DNA of 64,000 nt from Diphasiastrum complanatum (GCA_029204225.1 CM055103.1:26462293-26526292), one strand, 5' to 3'. Positions 11,669 through 24,455 are shown, counted from the stretch's first letter. Notes: generated from the letters alone by a model not told the origin. Made by a program: numbers and translations.

Positions 11669-12370
11669 ATTGTACACTCTTTTTTTCATGTACCAAGTAG
11701 TGATGGTAAGATGCATGAAACATTCTTAGATGTTTATACAAAAGATGCTTGGATCCATCTAGTATCTTGTGTGAATGAAAGTGAAATCAACAACCTTGGT
11801 GTCAGTGATCTTGCAGGGATTGAGGAGGAGCAACAAAGTGATGGAGATCTTGAGGATCCACCTCAAAGATCAAGTGCTCCAAGAAGACCACAAAGGCAAG
11901 GGCCGAGCATTCAAGGCTTACTTATCTTGGCAAAGGTAATCAAGGAGAATATTCTCAACCGTTCACTTTCAACACTTTTCTTACTTCAATGCTTAATGAA
12001 CCATTCTGCTATGAGATCTACATGAGGCAATCTTGATCAAAGTGATTTTCACAAGACATGGAGACATCATATTTCCTTCAAAGAGAAGCATCAAGATCAA
12101 GGAGGAGCAAGTTTCAAGTTCATGCATCTTCACTCAACATGGAAGAAATCAAGTGCAAAGGTGCAAGGAAGAATCAAGACTCTTCAATTCATCTTGGAGG
12201 AGATCAAGATCAAAGAAGCTCTATTTTGGATATGGTGATAGATCATGTCATCATCTGTAGGGGCTCATTAGTCATCTTCTAAACCTGAATGTGATTCATT
12301 TTTTATGTTAAGATCAGGTCTTAGAATTGTATATAGATACATAATTGTTTCCAAGGCTAGATTTGAGGAG
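11669..12370 (+). pseudogene. Linker-like remnant between protease and 3' LTR
   Basis: A frame at 11711-12025 contains an acidic then Arg/Pro-rich stretch (EEEQQSDGDLEDPPQRSS, PRRPQRQG) resembling the linker between copia integrase and RT. No catalytic domain follows. Purine-rich GAGGAG immediately before 12371 may be the polypurine tract. The missing IN, RT and RNase H mark the outer element as a deletion derivative. Confidence 0.6.
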
Positions 12371-13045
12371 TGTGAAAAATAGCCTATTTTGGCAAATCTA
12401 GCCATGTAGAGCTTTGTAAATATTGTGTATAATTGGGTTCCACACATGGAAGGCCAAGATGCCATGTGGCAACCCACTCCTAATGTAGGTTAGGTCAAGT
12501 CAAGAGAGTTGGTCATGTCTATTTGGTGGTCATCCCTACTTTATAGGACCTACACCTAAGTTTAAGGTGAAAATTTGACCAACTAGCTACCTACCAAGCA
12601 TAACTCTAGGATCTAGGCTAAGGGTTTCATTTTAGGGTAAGAAGAGTGAGTTAACTTCCTTATTACATGCTGGAAATCCACCTAACTTCAAGAAGGAAGT
12701 CGAATTTGCTATGTATTCCAAGCTCTCATAGTGAGAAGATAGAATATTTTTGGAGCTCATTGGCAATCTCAAGCTAGTTCACTATATTGTGCATTGAGTT
12801 TTTGTGATCCAAATGAAACCAAATCAATTTCTACTTGTTTCTTAGGTTGAAGGCCGTACTACAGCCTGTAGTACACAGGTGTGGGCTCAGATTTCAATGT
12901 TGATCAATGCTTGTTGTTTGTCAAATTGCCAATCTAGATCAACTTTTTTGTGTCTAGTTTTTTGATAGATTGTTAAGCAAGCATCCAATCACTCTTGTGG
13001 ATCTTTTGTAGATCCATTATGGTCCTAAAGTATAGTACTTTCACA
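12371..13045 (+). repeat. 3' LTR
   Basis: It pairs with 5392-6066, has the same ends, and is followed by the ATAAT target duplication. Confidence 0.92.
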
Positions 13046-13050
13046 ATAAT

Positions 13051-16000
13051 GGATTAGATATACATATGATGATGAATGCATGGTTTTACTTGGTGCCATA
13101 CTATTTTGGAAGCCTAATAGTGAAACATTTGCAATACATCAATTGGCATATGACAACTTTTGTGCTCCTGCTTGAATCTATAGCCAAAAGAGCAGACGAT
13201 AAGAAAATAAACTGAAGATAAGAAGTAGGGATTGATTTATCAAGGAATTGAAAGTATTGTACCAAAGAGGCCATGAAGCTCTTGCTTCCATAAGCATCAA
13301 ATCTAATGCACTATGGGCATTTGAAGGACTGTTCCACAATGCTACGATGGAACAAAGAAAATGGGGATGAATAACAAGCTAGAAAGTAGGCTCTTGCCAT
13401 TGTCTTTTGGTTGAGAATGAGAGGCACAAGCTTGTGGGAAACCCTCAATAGAAAAAGTAACTAACAAGACAATAGCAAACATAGGGGATGTAGAGTGTTG
13501 CCTTGCAATATTGAAAGGGTGCCAAGGAATAATACTCAAGTTAATGGGCATAGCGAGATTCTTTTGGTTTAGTAACTGAATAGGCATTTGTCTAGATGGA
13601 TTTTGATTGGAGGAGAGGCAAGCTAATGAAACCAAACTAGAAAATCCAAGGTACCAATACAAATAGAAAAGTATTTAATTTAGTGAGAAACAAGAACTAG
13701 AATCTCTTGAAAAATAAATGGGAAAATGTAGCATATGATGAGTTTCAGAACTGAAAAGAGCAAATTCCTTGCCCATTGATTCCTAGTCAAGGACGATGTC
13801 ATCTTGTCATTTCCATTTAACATCCAAAAATCTATGCAAAGCATGGACATACAGAGATTTGCAAATAATGTGGACAATGATAGATTTACATTTTAATGTG
13901 TCTAGTCAATAGACCTTAAGAATGATTGTCTCACACTTTTTAATAGAATAAATGTCTTTTAAAGCCACTTTTTTTTCCTTAGACAAACATCTTTCAAAGC
14001 TAATTAATTAGCTCCTTCAAAAAGGACTAGGAGCTAACTTATCGATGTGCACTTCTAAAGAGGGCAATTGAGTAGAATATGGGTTTTTTCTTGCTTGGGT
14101 GGAAGCAAATGGTTGTTTGTTTGACTTCTAGGAAAGTTGTAAAGACAAACTCACTAGGAGTGGTGATGCACATCAACAATCTTTTGCTTTCTACTTGTTG
14201 CATCTATAATTTTTCTCACCTATGCAAACATTTCATGCCAACTAGCCTAAAGATCGTGGTTTTATTTGGGGAGCAAAATTATCATATCATTTAAACTTGA
14301 TCCTCTAACAAACCAAAATGGGAAGCCGACAAGAAAGGGAATAAAGGGCATGAAAAGTTAACAATGTTCATTACACACTCATTCTATTAAAAGTTCAATG
14401 ACTAGAAGCTTGGTTGGGTACTTTGTAAAATCCCTCGAATGCAAGACAGGCAAATTTTAATTTTTGTAATTTTCATCCAGAAAGAAAGCCTCCATGATAA
14501 AAACTTTCTTACATTATCATCAATCATCAACCAAATGTAGATGTGTGGTCAATTTAGTTGGATCAAAGCAAATGGTATAATTGTGTTCTAAGATTGCAAG
14601 TTTCTTCGTTTACCTTGTTCAAATAATAACAGCCCTATATTAAATCTTTCAATATGTTCTTCAATATACTCCTTGAAGGTCACGGCAAGATGCCAACAAG
14701 TGAAATGCATTTTATGCCAAACAAGCATGGTTATCAATTGCTTATCCATCATTTCAATCTTGCTTTAATATTTTCATTTGAGACTTTCGCCTTGTTGTGA
14801 CAAGTTTATTATTTGTTGAGAGGACTTCACCACCAATGAAGTTTCCTAATATGTTTATGAATGAGACATTTTTAGAGTCATAAAAAAATTCAATTATACC
14901 AAAAAAGAGAGAGATTCATAGGTTTCTACATTCACCATAAACAGTGGACCACAACCCAAGTTTGTCATTATTTTTGTCAAAATTGCATAGCAATATCCAT
15001 ATCTTGCCTTGAATCTTTTGGTCCAAGTCTTATGGAGCAATGCCTTTCACATTGTGAAGTATTATTTCGTTCCACTGATTGTGATTTCCCTCATGAAATA
15101 GACATGAGACTCTTTGATAGTCCAAACATCTGATTATGATGGTGGCGATCAAAACAGTATCAATTTCTTTCTAGGCCATGTTTTTAAAGAATTCCATCTA
15201 CAGAATTGAAATTTATCTACAAACATTGGATTGTAGGCATAATGCAGTTCTCTAGGGAATCGCAAACCATTGGTATAGTTACAATTCAAGTACATGAAAA
15301 TGACTGTGTAAAATTCATTACCTCTCTGCTCTCCCTAAACTATTTGTCGCGTAACTTCACTAATCACTTGAATTTGTACCTCAGAAGCTCAGGCTCCAAC
15401 TATCTAGTGTCAACCAAGGGTTCAAAGGGTAACATACTTTTAAGTTTTAAACTGAAACCTCAATTAAGAGGCTAGAAAAAAGCAAGCTCCTCTGGAATGT
15501 TAGGGGCAGTAGAAGATACTGGTCTTTGTTATTCTCCAGGAATGAAACAGATAGTATGTGTGTGCAAGAGCTGAAAAATGACTGAACACATTTAGCTAAA
15601 GATTTCAGATCAGGACATTCTGCTATTGTGACAAAGCTCTCTGTACTGCAAAGTCTCATTGAACATATTTGTGGACAGTCTCGAGTATCTCGTCATATCT
15701 AATTACAATTGAAAGGAATGGATCATTCCCACCTACGTTATATCCAATTATGACCTCCATAGGCAGGTGAATGCATAATGGAAAATCCCTAGTAATAATG
15801 CTATTGAACAAAGTGGTGTAATGAGTATATGATAGTAATGACAATTTGCTAACATGTGTATCTCCTCCGCAGATCCCTTAGTCTGCTCAAATTGGCACAG
15901 CTTCTCAATAGTTCTAACTTAGATGAAGACTACAAAAGACAGAACAGATAACACTGTTACCAGTAACCAAATAGATAACCAAGTTACAGCTTCAAACATC

Positions 16001-16458
16001 AAGTGGAAATTATCAAACTATAAAAGAGGCAATAAGAGCTTCTAATTAGGCTATCTTCTTGAGATCACCTCAACAACAACAAAAGGATGGCTTCACAAAG
16101 GTTTCTTTGATCCCAGCCTTGCGTCATAGATTCATTGCTGTTGCCATTAACCCGAAATGCCCACCCAAATCTGATTCTCTGTGATCCCACGGGTTGATAA
16201 TACCAAAATGCTTTACGTCGAAATGTTGCAATGGGTCGATGGCCAAGACTGCTTATTGTACAATGCCGTTTTTTCTGCTTTAAATGATGGCAAACTGAAT
16301 TGTGATCCTACTCTTTTGAGTAGCTGGTATGCAAAAAAAATTTCCTCTCCGAGGCGTCTAAGTTTCAAAGAATGGAGGTAGGAAAAAATACTTGTAAATA
16401 CTTACAAGTTGCATTCCGTATACAGCTAAAAGCATTTGAGCTAATAGTATAATATTTA
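13051..16458. other. Gene-free stretch downstream of RBOH
   Basis: No domain or repeat is recognised. The part nearest 16459 should hold the RBOH 3' untranslated region and poly(A) site, but no decisive signal was picked out. Confidence 0.45.
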
Positions 16459-19400
16459 CTAGAAATTTTCCTTGTGAAAATCAAATCTCGTAGATCTCTC
16501 ATGTGAATATTCCCGAGATAGGGCACCCAGCTCCTTGGCAAGTAGAGTCGGACCACAGTAAAATACACCTGCAACATTCCCATGGAGGAAGTAAACAGTG
16601 ACACTGAGCTAAGTAGGGTAGAAGTTTTAGCGAAGGCACATATCGAAATTCACAAGTAACATGAAAATCTGCTGGATAGTATAAAATGAAAACAAGAGGA
16701 GACAGAGCTTGCATTGAGTGATATACTTCAAACTAAGTGACTTAAAAAACAATACATTTGGAGTTACAGGGTTTTGTAGACACGTTGCTAGATATGTGTA
16801 AAGCCCTGCCACAAGTACCTACAGAAATATTCACTGTAACACATTTTGAAACAAAGTGTCATTGAATCAAGTGAATAATGTACAAAACACTGCTTACCAA
16901 TTCTAGCATCTGAGTGAAGAGCAGAAAGTCTGGAAAAAACTTTTTTCCAATTAGGTCGAGCAAAATGAGTTCGCACCTGTCCAAGAGCAGCAATTATACT
17001 GTCAGTTCACCTTCATTTTCATACAGCATCTGTGAATGCATTAGATGATCATTAAGTATGTAAATTGCTTAGGGCTCTGAAGTATGAATTTTTTCCTCAG
17101 GAATTTCAAATTAGTACAGTTGCAAAGTACCCGTGTGCCTGACACGATGTCCACGCCGTTCTTGGCATGATGCAAGGCTTGCACCATGGTAATCAATGCA
17201 GAACGAGCATCACCTTCCTCGTATACACTCGTTAGATAATTGTGCATTTCAATAACTGCCTGTGCAAAATTGAGTAACAAATTGCAGAGTCAAAGGTCAG
17301 CAAGAAGTAGAAGTAATGTGTGGAATTTAAGCAAATAAAGGCATTTAGATAGGTTGGGCAAGGTCACCTTGTGGTCGATCTCTGCAACTTCATTCATGAC
17401 ACCTTTGAACCAGTCAAAAGAACCTTGTTCTCTTGTGACCCAGTAAAAGTATGCATTTGTGGGACCTTGAGACCTGCGGGCTGATCTTCTTCTCGGACTT
17501 TCGGTATGCTGAGGCTCCTGCCATACTTTGACAATGTTAGATAGAAAGGTCAGAACAAGCTACTAATCCACAACGGCCCTTAAGTTTGGATTTGATTCAG
17601 TGATTTGGACTCTCGTCAAATCATTTGACTAGAAGTGACTCATCTTGCGTGAGCTTGTTGGCTTGGTTGAACTTACTAACTGACCTGGTCAGCTAATCTG
17701 ATGTGATTGAGCATATCCTTTAGAATGCTGATAAAAGGCGTGGCACCAATACCGAGACCAATAAGAAGAAGTACGTCATATTTTGTGTGGTCTTGTGCCG
17801 GTGCTCCATAAGGGCCATCAATAAGCAGCTTTGGAAATCTGCCAATTTTACAGATATGAGTTAGTCCTCTTCACAATTTAAATAGCAGAATGAACCAAGT
17901 TAAACCTCCAAAGGCTACTAGTGGTACCGTAGGTCAGTCGGTCCAATGTCCATTTAACAGAAAAGAATATGATCCCAATGTACTTTCCAGATAGCACAAA
18001 TGAATCCCTTGTACATTAATACCTTGACTCAGAGGTCTTGTCTCCACAAACGTATTCAGCTCTTAGTAAACCACTTTTGTTACCAACGGGAGGTTCACAA
18101 ACCTAAGTTCAGCGCAAAAGAGAAGTTAGTGATTGGCATAGATAAGGCAGTTGACTCATGTCTACAACATAGTACCAAGCATACACTGAGCTTTGAACTT
18201 TTGTGCATTTCACAGCTGTTCTATACTCACTTCAGAAAATATTCGCTTCATCTCTAATGTCCAGTCACCTGCCGTCCTTATATGGACACTAAGGTAGTCA
18301 TCACCTGGGGCAGATGTGATAGAAAAAGGGTGCCTGCAGATATTGTTGTTGATGTCATCAACACTGAGTACAGAGACCTGGATGCCACAGCTAATATAAG
18401 AATAATATGTTTTACCAGTAAGAAATGACTTACCACTCAAAAGGGGATATTGCTGGGCATTTTAAGAACATATACATTCCACTTTTGTACTTGAACCCAG
18501 GAGGCCTGAGCATATGCAGAGCCAGTACATCACCAGAATAAATGGCAGCCTGCAGAAACAGACAGAATATTAGAGCATGAATCCACCTGCACACTACTGA
18601 TTCATTTACATTGCATCAGAAGTGAACCATAGACTAGAGTCGGCAAGGGGATACTCCAACCTTTGATATTTGCACAGTGTAATGCCCTGCACGAAAAGCA
18701 GAAAGTGTTCGCTCTCCAGTGTACAGTATCACAGGGACAGCAAGGTACATCCAGGTCTATTCAGCAAAACAAATTCTTTTTAAGCATTAAATGTATAAAT
18801 ATCAGTATATGTGATATTCAAGCTTATGATGAGTCATCTTACTGACCAGAAAGTGACAAACTATCAACTATATCCTGTGCAGCATGGATATTATGCTATA
18901 CCATCTCCTCATGCTATCAATATTTAGATCATGCACTGATAGCTCCACGTAAACTCTCAACATCTATTCTATGATGTTTTGTCCAAATCCGATAGGCCCC
19001 TAGCTCCAAAAAGTTAGATTCTATAAGTGGTACCAAAATTCAGACACAAACTACCAGTGTCTAAGCATAACGTTGCAGAGCCAAAAACTCATTGACTAAA
19101 CTGATTGATATAGTCTGAAAGAGCAAAAACTAGCTTGTCTGACAAATTGCTTGGAAAGCATGAGGATGATGTACAAGATTTGGCCTCACCGTTTTTTCTG
19201 CCCATTTCTGCCTCAGGAATAGAAAAAATGAGTGAACTACAAGCAGCACGTACACCACCACAAAAAGATGGTGTGCATACCAGAATGCATTGAATCCTGT
19301 CAATCTATGCAGAGGCCAAGGCAGCTTCACGAGGTTCCTTCTAAACCATCGTGTAGCTAGCACATACGCAATTGTCATCAGGATGACCATAATAATGCCT

Positions 19401-22287
19401 GTAATACCCTCCACAGACAATATCATATCCACATATGATGGCTGTTTATAGTGAAAGCCTCGTCCAATGGTTTCCATGAATACAGGCCTTGAAGCATGAA
19501 TTATTCTCGGAAAATCGCATGTCAAATGAATCCCCGCATGGAGTAAAATTGCAAAAGCGATACTTCCTGCAATTATCTGCACATATTAGCCAACTTAAGC
19601 TCTCAGACGATTTGAAAATTTAAAATGCATGCAAATTCTGTCTTTATACTCAGCAAGTGACATCAAAAGCATTAAATAAATTCTCCTAAACAGGGGACCA
19701 TTGGAAATATCTGTATGACTAAAAGAATACGAAGACAATGGATGCCAGAAAAGAACTTGCCTTATGAAAGTTAAGATTGTCATCAAAAGGAACAATGGAT
19801 CCAAGCATGGTGGAGCGAAGCCATGTAATTGTATTTCTACAAACCGGAAGGAGTATCAGAGCCATATTCAACTTCAAGGTCTCAGCTGCTCCTTTAGCCG
19901 TGCATACGCAATAACCCAGCACTTTGAAAGTTGCTTCACGTCTATACTGAATGAACTTCCAGGTGAAAAGTCCAGCCATGCCAGCAATCCACAAGGCAAA
20001 GACCCAAATCCTTTGCCGATTCTCTATCATGAAATATGCAATTTTCTGGATGAGTTTTGAAATCGAGTTCCTCCTCCGTTGTGGAATAAATGTTTGACTA
20101 AGTGTCTGGCTATAACCTAGATAAGCATCCTTTCCATAACCGCCAGCCACCTGGCCTTGCATCAGAGTTTCAAGCTGCCATAACTGCATCCAAATTTTTG
20201 AGTAAGTGGTAAATTTTGCACGATAATCCTCCCTCGGGAAAGCATAATAGTGGAAAAATAGGCACAAAAGGGCCCACCTCAATGTACCCAAGGTTATCTG
20301 GATCCAATTCTTCCATGATAAGTGCTGCATATTCTTCAGCCTGTTCTTGTAATCTGGATAGCTTGTTTGCTGACGCACTTAGCATTATTACCTGCATAAC
20401 CCAATGAAAGTCATTCAGCATATGTTACTACAATCATATTTATCTAAAACCATCAACATTGATAATACCCATGTTAGCACCTCCTTCACTTCCTCTTCTG
20501 AAATGCGTCCATCTGCATTCTTGTCACACCTACACAGTCAACAACCTGATTTCAATCACAATTTACAACATCGAGCTTGACATCGCATGTGAACTAGGCT
20601 GAAAATTAGAATAATTCAGAATGTACTAACATGTCAAAAAAGATTTGCATTCGAGAATCAAAGCTTTGATCTGAGATTTGCAGCCAAAACTCGTAGAGCT
20701 CTTCTTTGGAGACGCTTTTCAAAGTAAGGCCCTTTTTCCGAGCAAGAGCATCAAATAGTTCCCCTGCAAACTCTTTGGAATCCTTCATTCCTGGTCAGAA
20801 ACAAGACAGCCAGGCATTCACAATCCAAAGTTACTCACAATACAAAAGAAGTACGCTGGAGGGCTGAAAAATATACAGGAACATAGTGGTTTCTCTAACT
20901 CAAGCACAGATTATGGCCTCAGACACCCGCTCACCTGCTTACTCAATCAATTACTGATGTTTAAAACACATTTCATACTTCATAGGTCCATAACTTGAAA
21001 ACTCTCAACTGGTTAGCTTGGCATCCAAAGTTTCTTTGGTCCCAGGTTCGAGCCTCCCCTTGGAAACCAAGAAGCATAACTTGAAAACTGGAAGCTTATT
21101 GCTAAATAACAGGAAAAGTGGATAAAGAAAGAACTCTATCCTACTTATTACATGTCAACGCTGTATCCTACTTATAAGATGTCAAGCTGTAAGTAGGAAC
21201 AATTCCTAGTTGAAAGCAGAATCACCAAAAACACTTCTCCACAAGCAAAGTCCACAGATTGGAAGTTAGAAGAATTGTTATTATAAAGCATGGAATTACT
21301 CCAGAAGGGCTTAGCAGAGGCCAATTAACTCACAAAAAGGAAACCCGAACGACTGCCAGATGAGAGAATTTTGCTATAATCCTGAATCTAGCTGAACACT
21401 ACGAATCTCACTGACTGGTTGCTCAAAGTGGTTTTTCCCTTAAAAACACAGCAAGATGGTCAAATATCCTTCCATCTTTCAGTAAGTAATGAGTTCTAAG
21501 CCGGTCTCATTTCACAACGTATTATACTTTATTAAAGGATACGAATCACAGCAAATTGCACTAAAATCTACGCAGTGAAAGACTTCAGGCATTGAAAAAA
21601 TGGAGATCGTCAGATCTCCCCACGAATGCAGTAAAATTATGAGCTCTGACATAGATGTGCCGTACCTATGCACAGCCCAAAGTCACTGCGGGAGAGGAAG
21701 CCTTCTGGGCATGCCAATTTCCTAAATCTGGCCTCCACAGCTTCCCACATTGCCTTGGGATCAGCACTACCTGTGGTCTTGCTGATGAAGCGAAGACCTT
21801 GCAATGCAAACTCTGCGCCAGATCGAGTTCTAGCCAGTCTCTTCCGCCCTTGGATGACCACCGCAGCAGCTTCCTTCCCACTTCCAACCAAAGGATTGCG
21901 CTCTGGAGAGCTCTTTAGAGCATTTGAGGCCTGTGGATTGGCCAGCCGCTTCAGCTCTTGGGAGAATTGCCTGATCCGAGCTGAAGCAGAGCTCTTCAGT
22001 GTGCTTCCAAGAGATATTATTTTGTCTCTGCTGTCAAAGCTGGCGCTGGATGTTGCTTCTGGGTGACCGGTGAGACTCCTCAGAGTGACGGATTCATCGT
22101 CTACGTCCAGCGTAACCTCCACAAAATGACGGGAAGAGCTAGTTGCTTCAGCTCTAGAGGAGCTTGCACCGTGCAGCATTCCCAGCTCCAGCTTCACAGC
22201 CTCGTCTTCCTGCTCAGCTCCGCCTATGCTGTCATGTCCCTGAGCCATCGCAGATACCACCCGCTCCATCTCTTCTGGCAAGCGCAT
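16459..22287 (-). CDS. RBOH: Respiratory burst oxidase homologue (NADPH oxidase), 15 exons, 923 aa
   Basis: Plasma-membrane flavocytochrome that passes electrons from cytosolic NADPH through FAD and two haems to oxygen, making apoplastic superoxide. Exons: 22287-21666, 20790-20631, 20529-20481, 20391-20278, 20183-19761, 19576-19190, 18756-18661, 18549-18434, 18333-18231, 18102-18023, 17838-17685, 17517-17368, 17259-17131, 16976-16898, 16568-16459. They join in phase to 2772 bases. Introns are GT-AG except intron 5 (GC-AG). Order: variable Ser-rich N-terminus; NADPH_Ox segment (about 160-260); EF-hand [12 protein letters not shown] (about 263-274) and a second degenerate EF-hand; ferric-reductase membrane domain with haem histidines in [14 protein letters not shown] and WYAHHLF; FAD site [12 protein letters not shown] (about 657); NADPH site [10 protein letters not shown]-terminus FDFHKENF. 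Length is normal for plant RBOH. MERVV, six codons on, is an alternative start. Paralogue identity cannot be settled. Confidence 0.97.
21004..21074 (+). mobile_element. tRNA-like 71-bp retroposon in RBOH intron 1
   Basis: The insert has tRNA-like internal promoter boxes: CTCAACTGGTTAGCTTGGCA (A-box-like) and GGTTCGAGCC (B box, pattern GGTTCGANNCC). It is flanked by a perfect 15-bp direct repeat, CATAACTTGAAAACT, at 20989-21003 and 21075-21089. A duplication that long points to LINE-type target-primed insertion. The length is close to a tRNA, so it is either a 5'-truncated tRNA retrocopy or a minimal tRNA-derived SINE. It lies antisense to the host gene. There is no obvious poly(A) tail; the insert ends AACCAAGAAG. 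Confidence 0.75.
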
Positions 22288-22291
22288 TCAT
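22232..22291 (-). other. Short upstream ORF overlapping the RBOH start
   Basis: An ATG four bases before the RBOH ATG opens a 19-codon frame (+1 relative to RBOH) that ends TGA inside the RBOH coding sequence. If the transcript includes it, scanning ribosomes meet it first, which could lower RBOH translation or favour the downstream in-frame MERVV start. The sequence shows the frame; any regulatory effect is inference. Confidence 0.5.
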
Positions 22292-23045
22292 GAAATTAAC
22301 TGCGTAAGCTCACTAGAACGCTGGAGGGAGGAACGCATAAAACTTGACCAGTTTGTTGCAGGTCTATAGTGTATGATAAGACAATGTAGAAGAAGATTGG
22401 AAGCCCACCGCAAGATCCAACTTCAGCAGCAGCACCAGCAACATGATCGTGATCAGGATTCAACAGCAAGAGCAGTGTGATAACAGTTGCAGTAGTAGTG
22501 GATGAAGAGGATGCATTGGGTTGAGAGAGCAGGAAAAGAAGAAGAAGATGTGGATGGAGTTGGTGGAGCATGCAGGCACACGACATTGATGAGCGGTGAG
22601 CGGTTTCGGTGTGGAGGGGAAGAGAGTGGCAGACTCGTGCACCTGCAGCGGCAGCTCACCTCACCTCCTGCCTGCTTTCTGCTTTCAATCAAAGCCACGG
22701 AAGAAGAGGAGCCTTCATCAGGAGATGATGATCCAAGGCAAAAGAAGCCTGAAGGCAACTGCAGTGTGGATATTCTAGAAGAAAGTCTGAGTGACTGTAG
22801 CAATAGCAGCCAGCAGCACCTAGCTATAGCTCAACCCAACAACAAAAAAGAGAGAGGGAGAGGAAGAGGGAGAGTGAGGTAAGACTGGGCTTTGAAAATG
22901 TGAGTGAATGCAAATGCAAGGCTGTCAGGCAGCACAGATGCAGCTCAGAGCCATCAGACTCGGACTCCATCTCTGTCAGGCCTTCACTCTGACACATATA
23001 ATACAAGAGCCCAGATATGGACGCTCACACTCTGACACACTGCTC

Positions 23046-23051
23046 TTTATA
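23046..23051 (-). promoter_or_regulatory. Candidate TATA box for RBOH
   Basis: On the minus strand the site reads GAGTATAAAGAG, a good plant TATA box about 760 bases before the coding start. It would imply a long CT/GA-rich leader of about 730 bases, possibly with an intron. No other TATA candidate nearer the start looked as good. Confidence 0.4.
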
Positions 23052-23129
23052 CTCTCCAAACCCACAATTGGGTTTTCATAATCTGCTCCTCATAACAACT
23101 CCTAACACAACAAGATTACACTTAATCTA

Positions 23130-23400
23130 GTTCTCTCATCTACATTTATCTAATACTTTATATATTTCTCTCATATACATTTCTTTTCCCAAATAGTTGA
23201 GATTCTCTCATATACAATTTCTTATGACAAATCTGTTACTCTAATACTGAATGTTGTCTCATATACATTACTTATGACAATCCGAATAGCTAATGTTGTG
23301 TCATATACATTTCTTATGTACTTATGATAAATCTGTTTTTGTAATGGTTAATGTTGTCTTACTTATATACATCTCTTATGACAAAATTTCTGCGATTCTC
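23130..23400. repeat. Degenerate minisatellite upstream of RBOH
   Basis: About five imperfect copies of a 60-65 base unit with core TCATATACATTTCTTATGAC and the trailing AAATCTGTT-TAAT-TTAATGTTG. Copies begin near 23169, 23210, 23262, 23307 and 23360. It lies just upstream of the candidate RBOH promoter. Confidence 0.6.
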
Positions 23401-23654
23401 AAACATATGTGACAGACCTTTGACCATACAGTAGATAACCCACAAATAAATGTTACCAACCTAGCAATTGTTGTTGAGATGACATTTTATTGCTTACTTC
23501 CATTTTTTGTTTAAAAGAAGTCCAACTAGTAATAGTTATAGATTTTGATTTTGATTTCCAAGTTTTATACGAGTCTTTTAATTTATTCATTGAAATGTTG
23601 TGGGTTTTTTATACGGTTGACTCAAAAATCTTCTTTATTTTTATTATAGCAATG

Positions 23655-23955
23655 CTATACACCCAATGGATTGTATATGGGAGATTGTGTCCATTTGCTG
23701 GAAAAGCATAATGTGTTATATCTTTTTTATAGCATATGGGCAAAAATTTCAGGTGTCGTGGTACATGACATAATTTCACTTTGCAAAAATAAACCTGCCT
23801 ATTTCATTTATGATCCGAATTTCATAAATGCATATGCCTTCGTTATTTCATCTTCATGTGATATTAAGCCATATACAATCCATTACACAATTTATGCTTC
23901 CAAGCCAAATAACATTATGCTCGATTCATATGTACAATCCATTATGCAATGGAAG
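23655..23955. repeat. Imperfect inverted repeat, possible small inverted-repeat element
   Basis: CAATGGATTGTATATGG near 23658 recurs inverted as CCATATACAATCCATT near 23871 and as TATGTACAATCCATT near 23932. The interior has no coding frame of note. Terminal boundaries and a target duplication are unclear, so calling it a MITE is tentative. Confidence 0.35.
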
Positions 23956-23979
23956 TCATCCGGCATTCTACTCAGTTTA

Positions 23980-24270
23980 GATCCAAACCGGGCAATGTCG
24001 TGTGCTCGAAGGCTTCCATAATACTTTGTGAGTTTCTTGAAACTCTTTTTCATTGCACTAATATTCACTTTGTTGGCCTTTCATGCGAATTTTAATGTCT
24101 TATGAGGTGGGGCAGTGGGGGACTAAACCGAGCATAATGTCATGTGCCTAGAGGTTTCCATGATGTTTTGTGAGTTGTTTATATAAGGCTTGAAACTTTT
24201 TTCCAAAGCACTCCTATTGACTTTCTTTGTCTCTCATTACAATTTCAACGCTCTAAGAGGAGGCGATAGA
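23980..24270. repeat. Tandem duplication of about 135 bp
   Basis: Two diverged adjacent copies share, in order, CCG-GCA-AATGTC-TGTGC, GG-TTCCAT-AT, TTTTGTGAGTT, CTTGAAAC, AAAGCACT-type, CTTTGTT/CTC and a closing CTAAGAGGAGG / TTATGAGGTGG. They begin near 23986 and 24127. Confidence 0.55.
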
Positions 24271-24455
24271 TCTCCACAATTTCAACTCTATAAGGGGGTA
24301 TCAAAACATTGGTCACATACGAGAACCATTTGGGCCCAAGCCAATGGGCCCTCGCCAATAGAAAAATTTGTCACATGGCACTTTCAAACTCCACGTTGCA
24401 AGAGTTAAAACTTAAAAACCATGTCCGCAAGTAAATCAATATCTTTATTAAAATT

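Larger units (their letters stand above)
5392..13045 (+). mobile_element. Complete LTR retrotransposon, non-autonomous, carrying a nested copia insertion
   Basis: Two 675-bp direct repeats (5392-6066 and 12371-13045) start TGTGAAAAATAG and end TTTCACA. The element is flanked by a perfect 5-bp target duplication, ATAAT, at 5387-5391 and 13046-13050. A Met-tRNA primer site follows the first LTR. Its own coding content is gag with a CCHC knuckle (6873-7655) and, beyond the nested insert at 7656-11190, an aspartic protease and a linker-like region (11192-12370). No integrase core, reverse transcriptase or RNase H of its own is present, so it would have depended on proteins supplied in trans. The gag stop and frameshift suggest it is now inactive. 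Confidence 0.92.

Noticed and set aside
22453-22882. Frames on both strands upstream of RBOH (up to 126 codons)
   Set aside because: They lie in the CT/GA-rich RBOH leader, have simple composition and show no domain.
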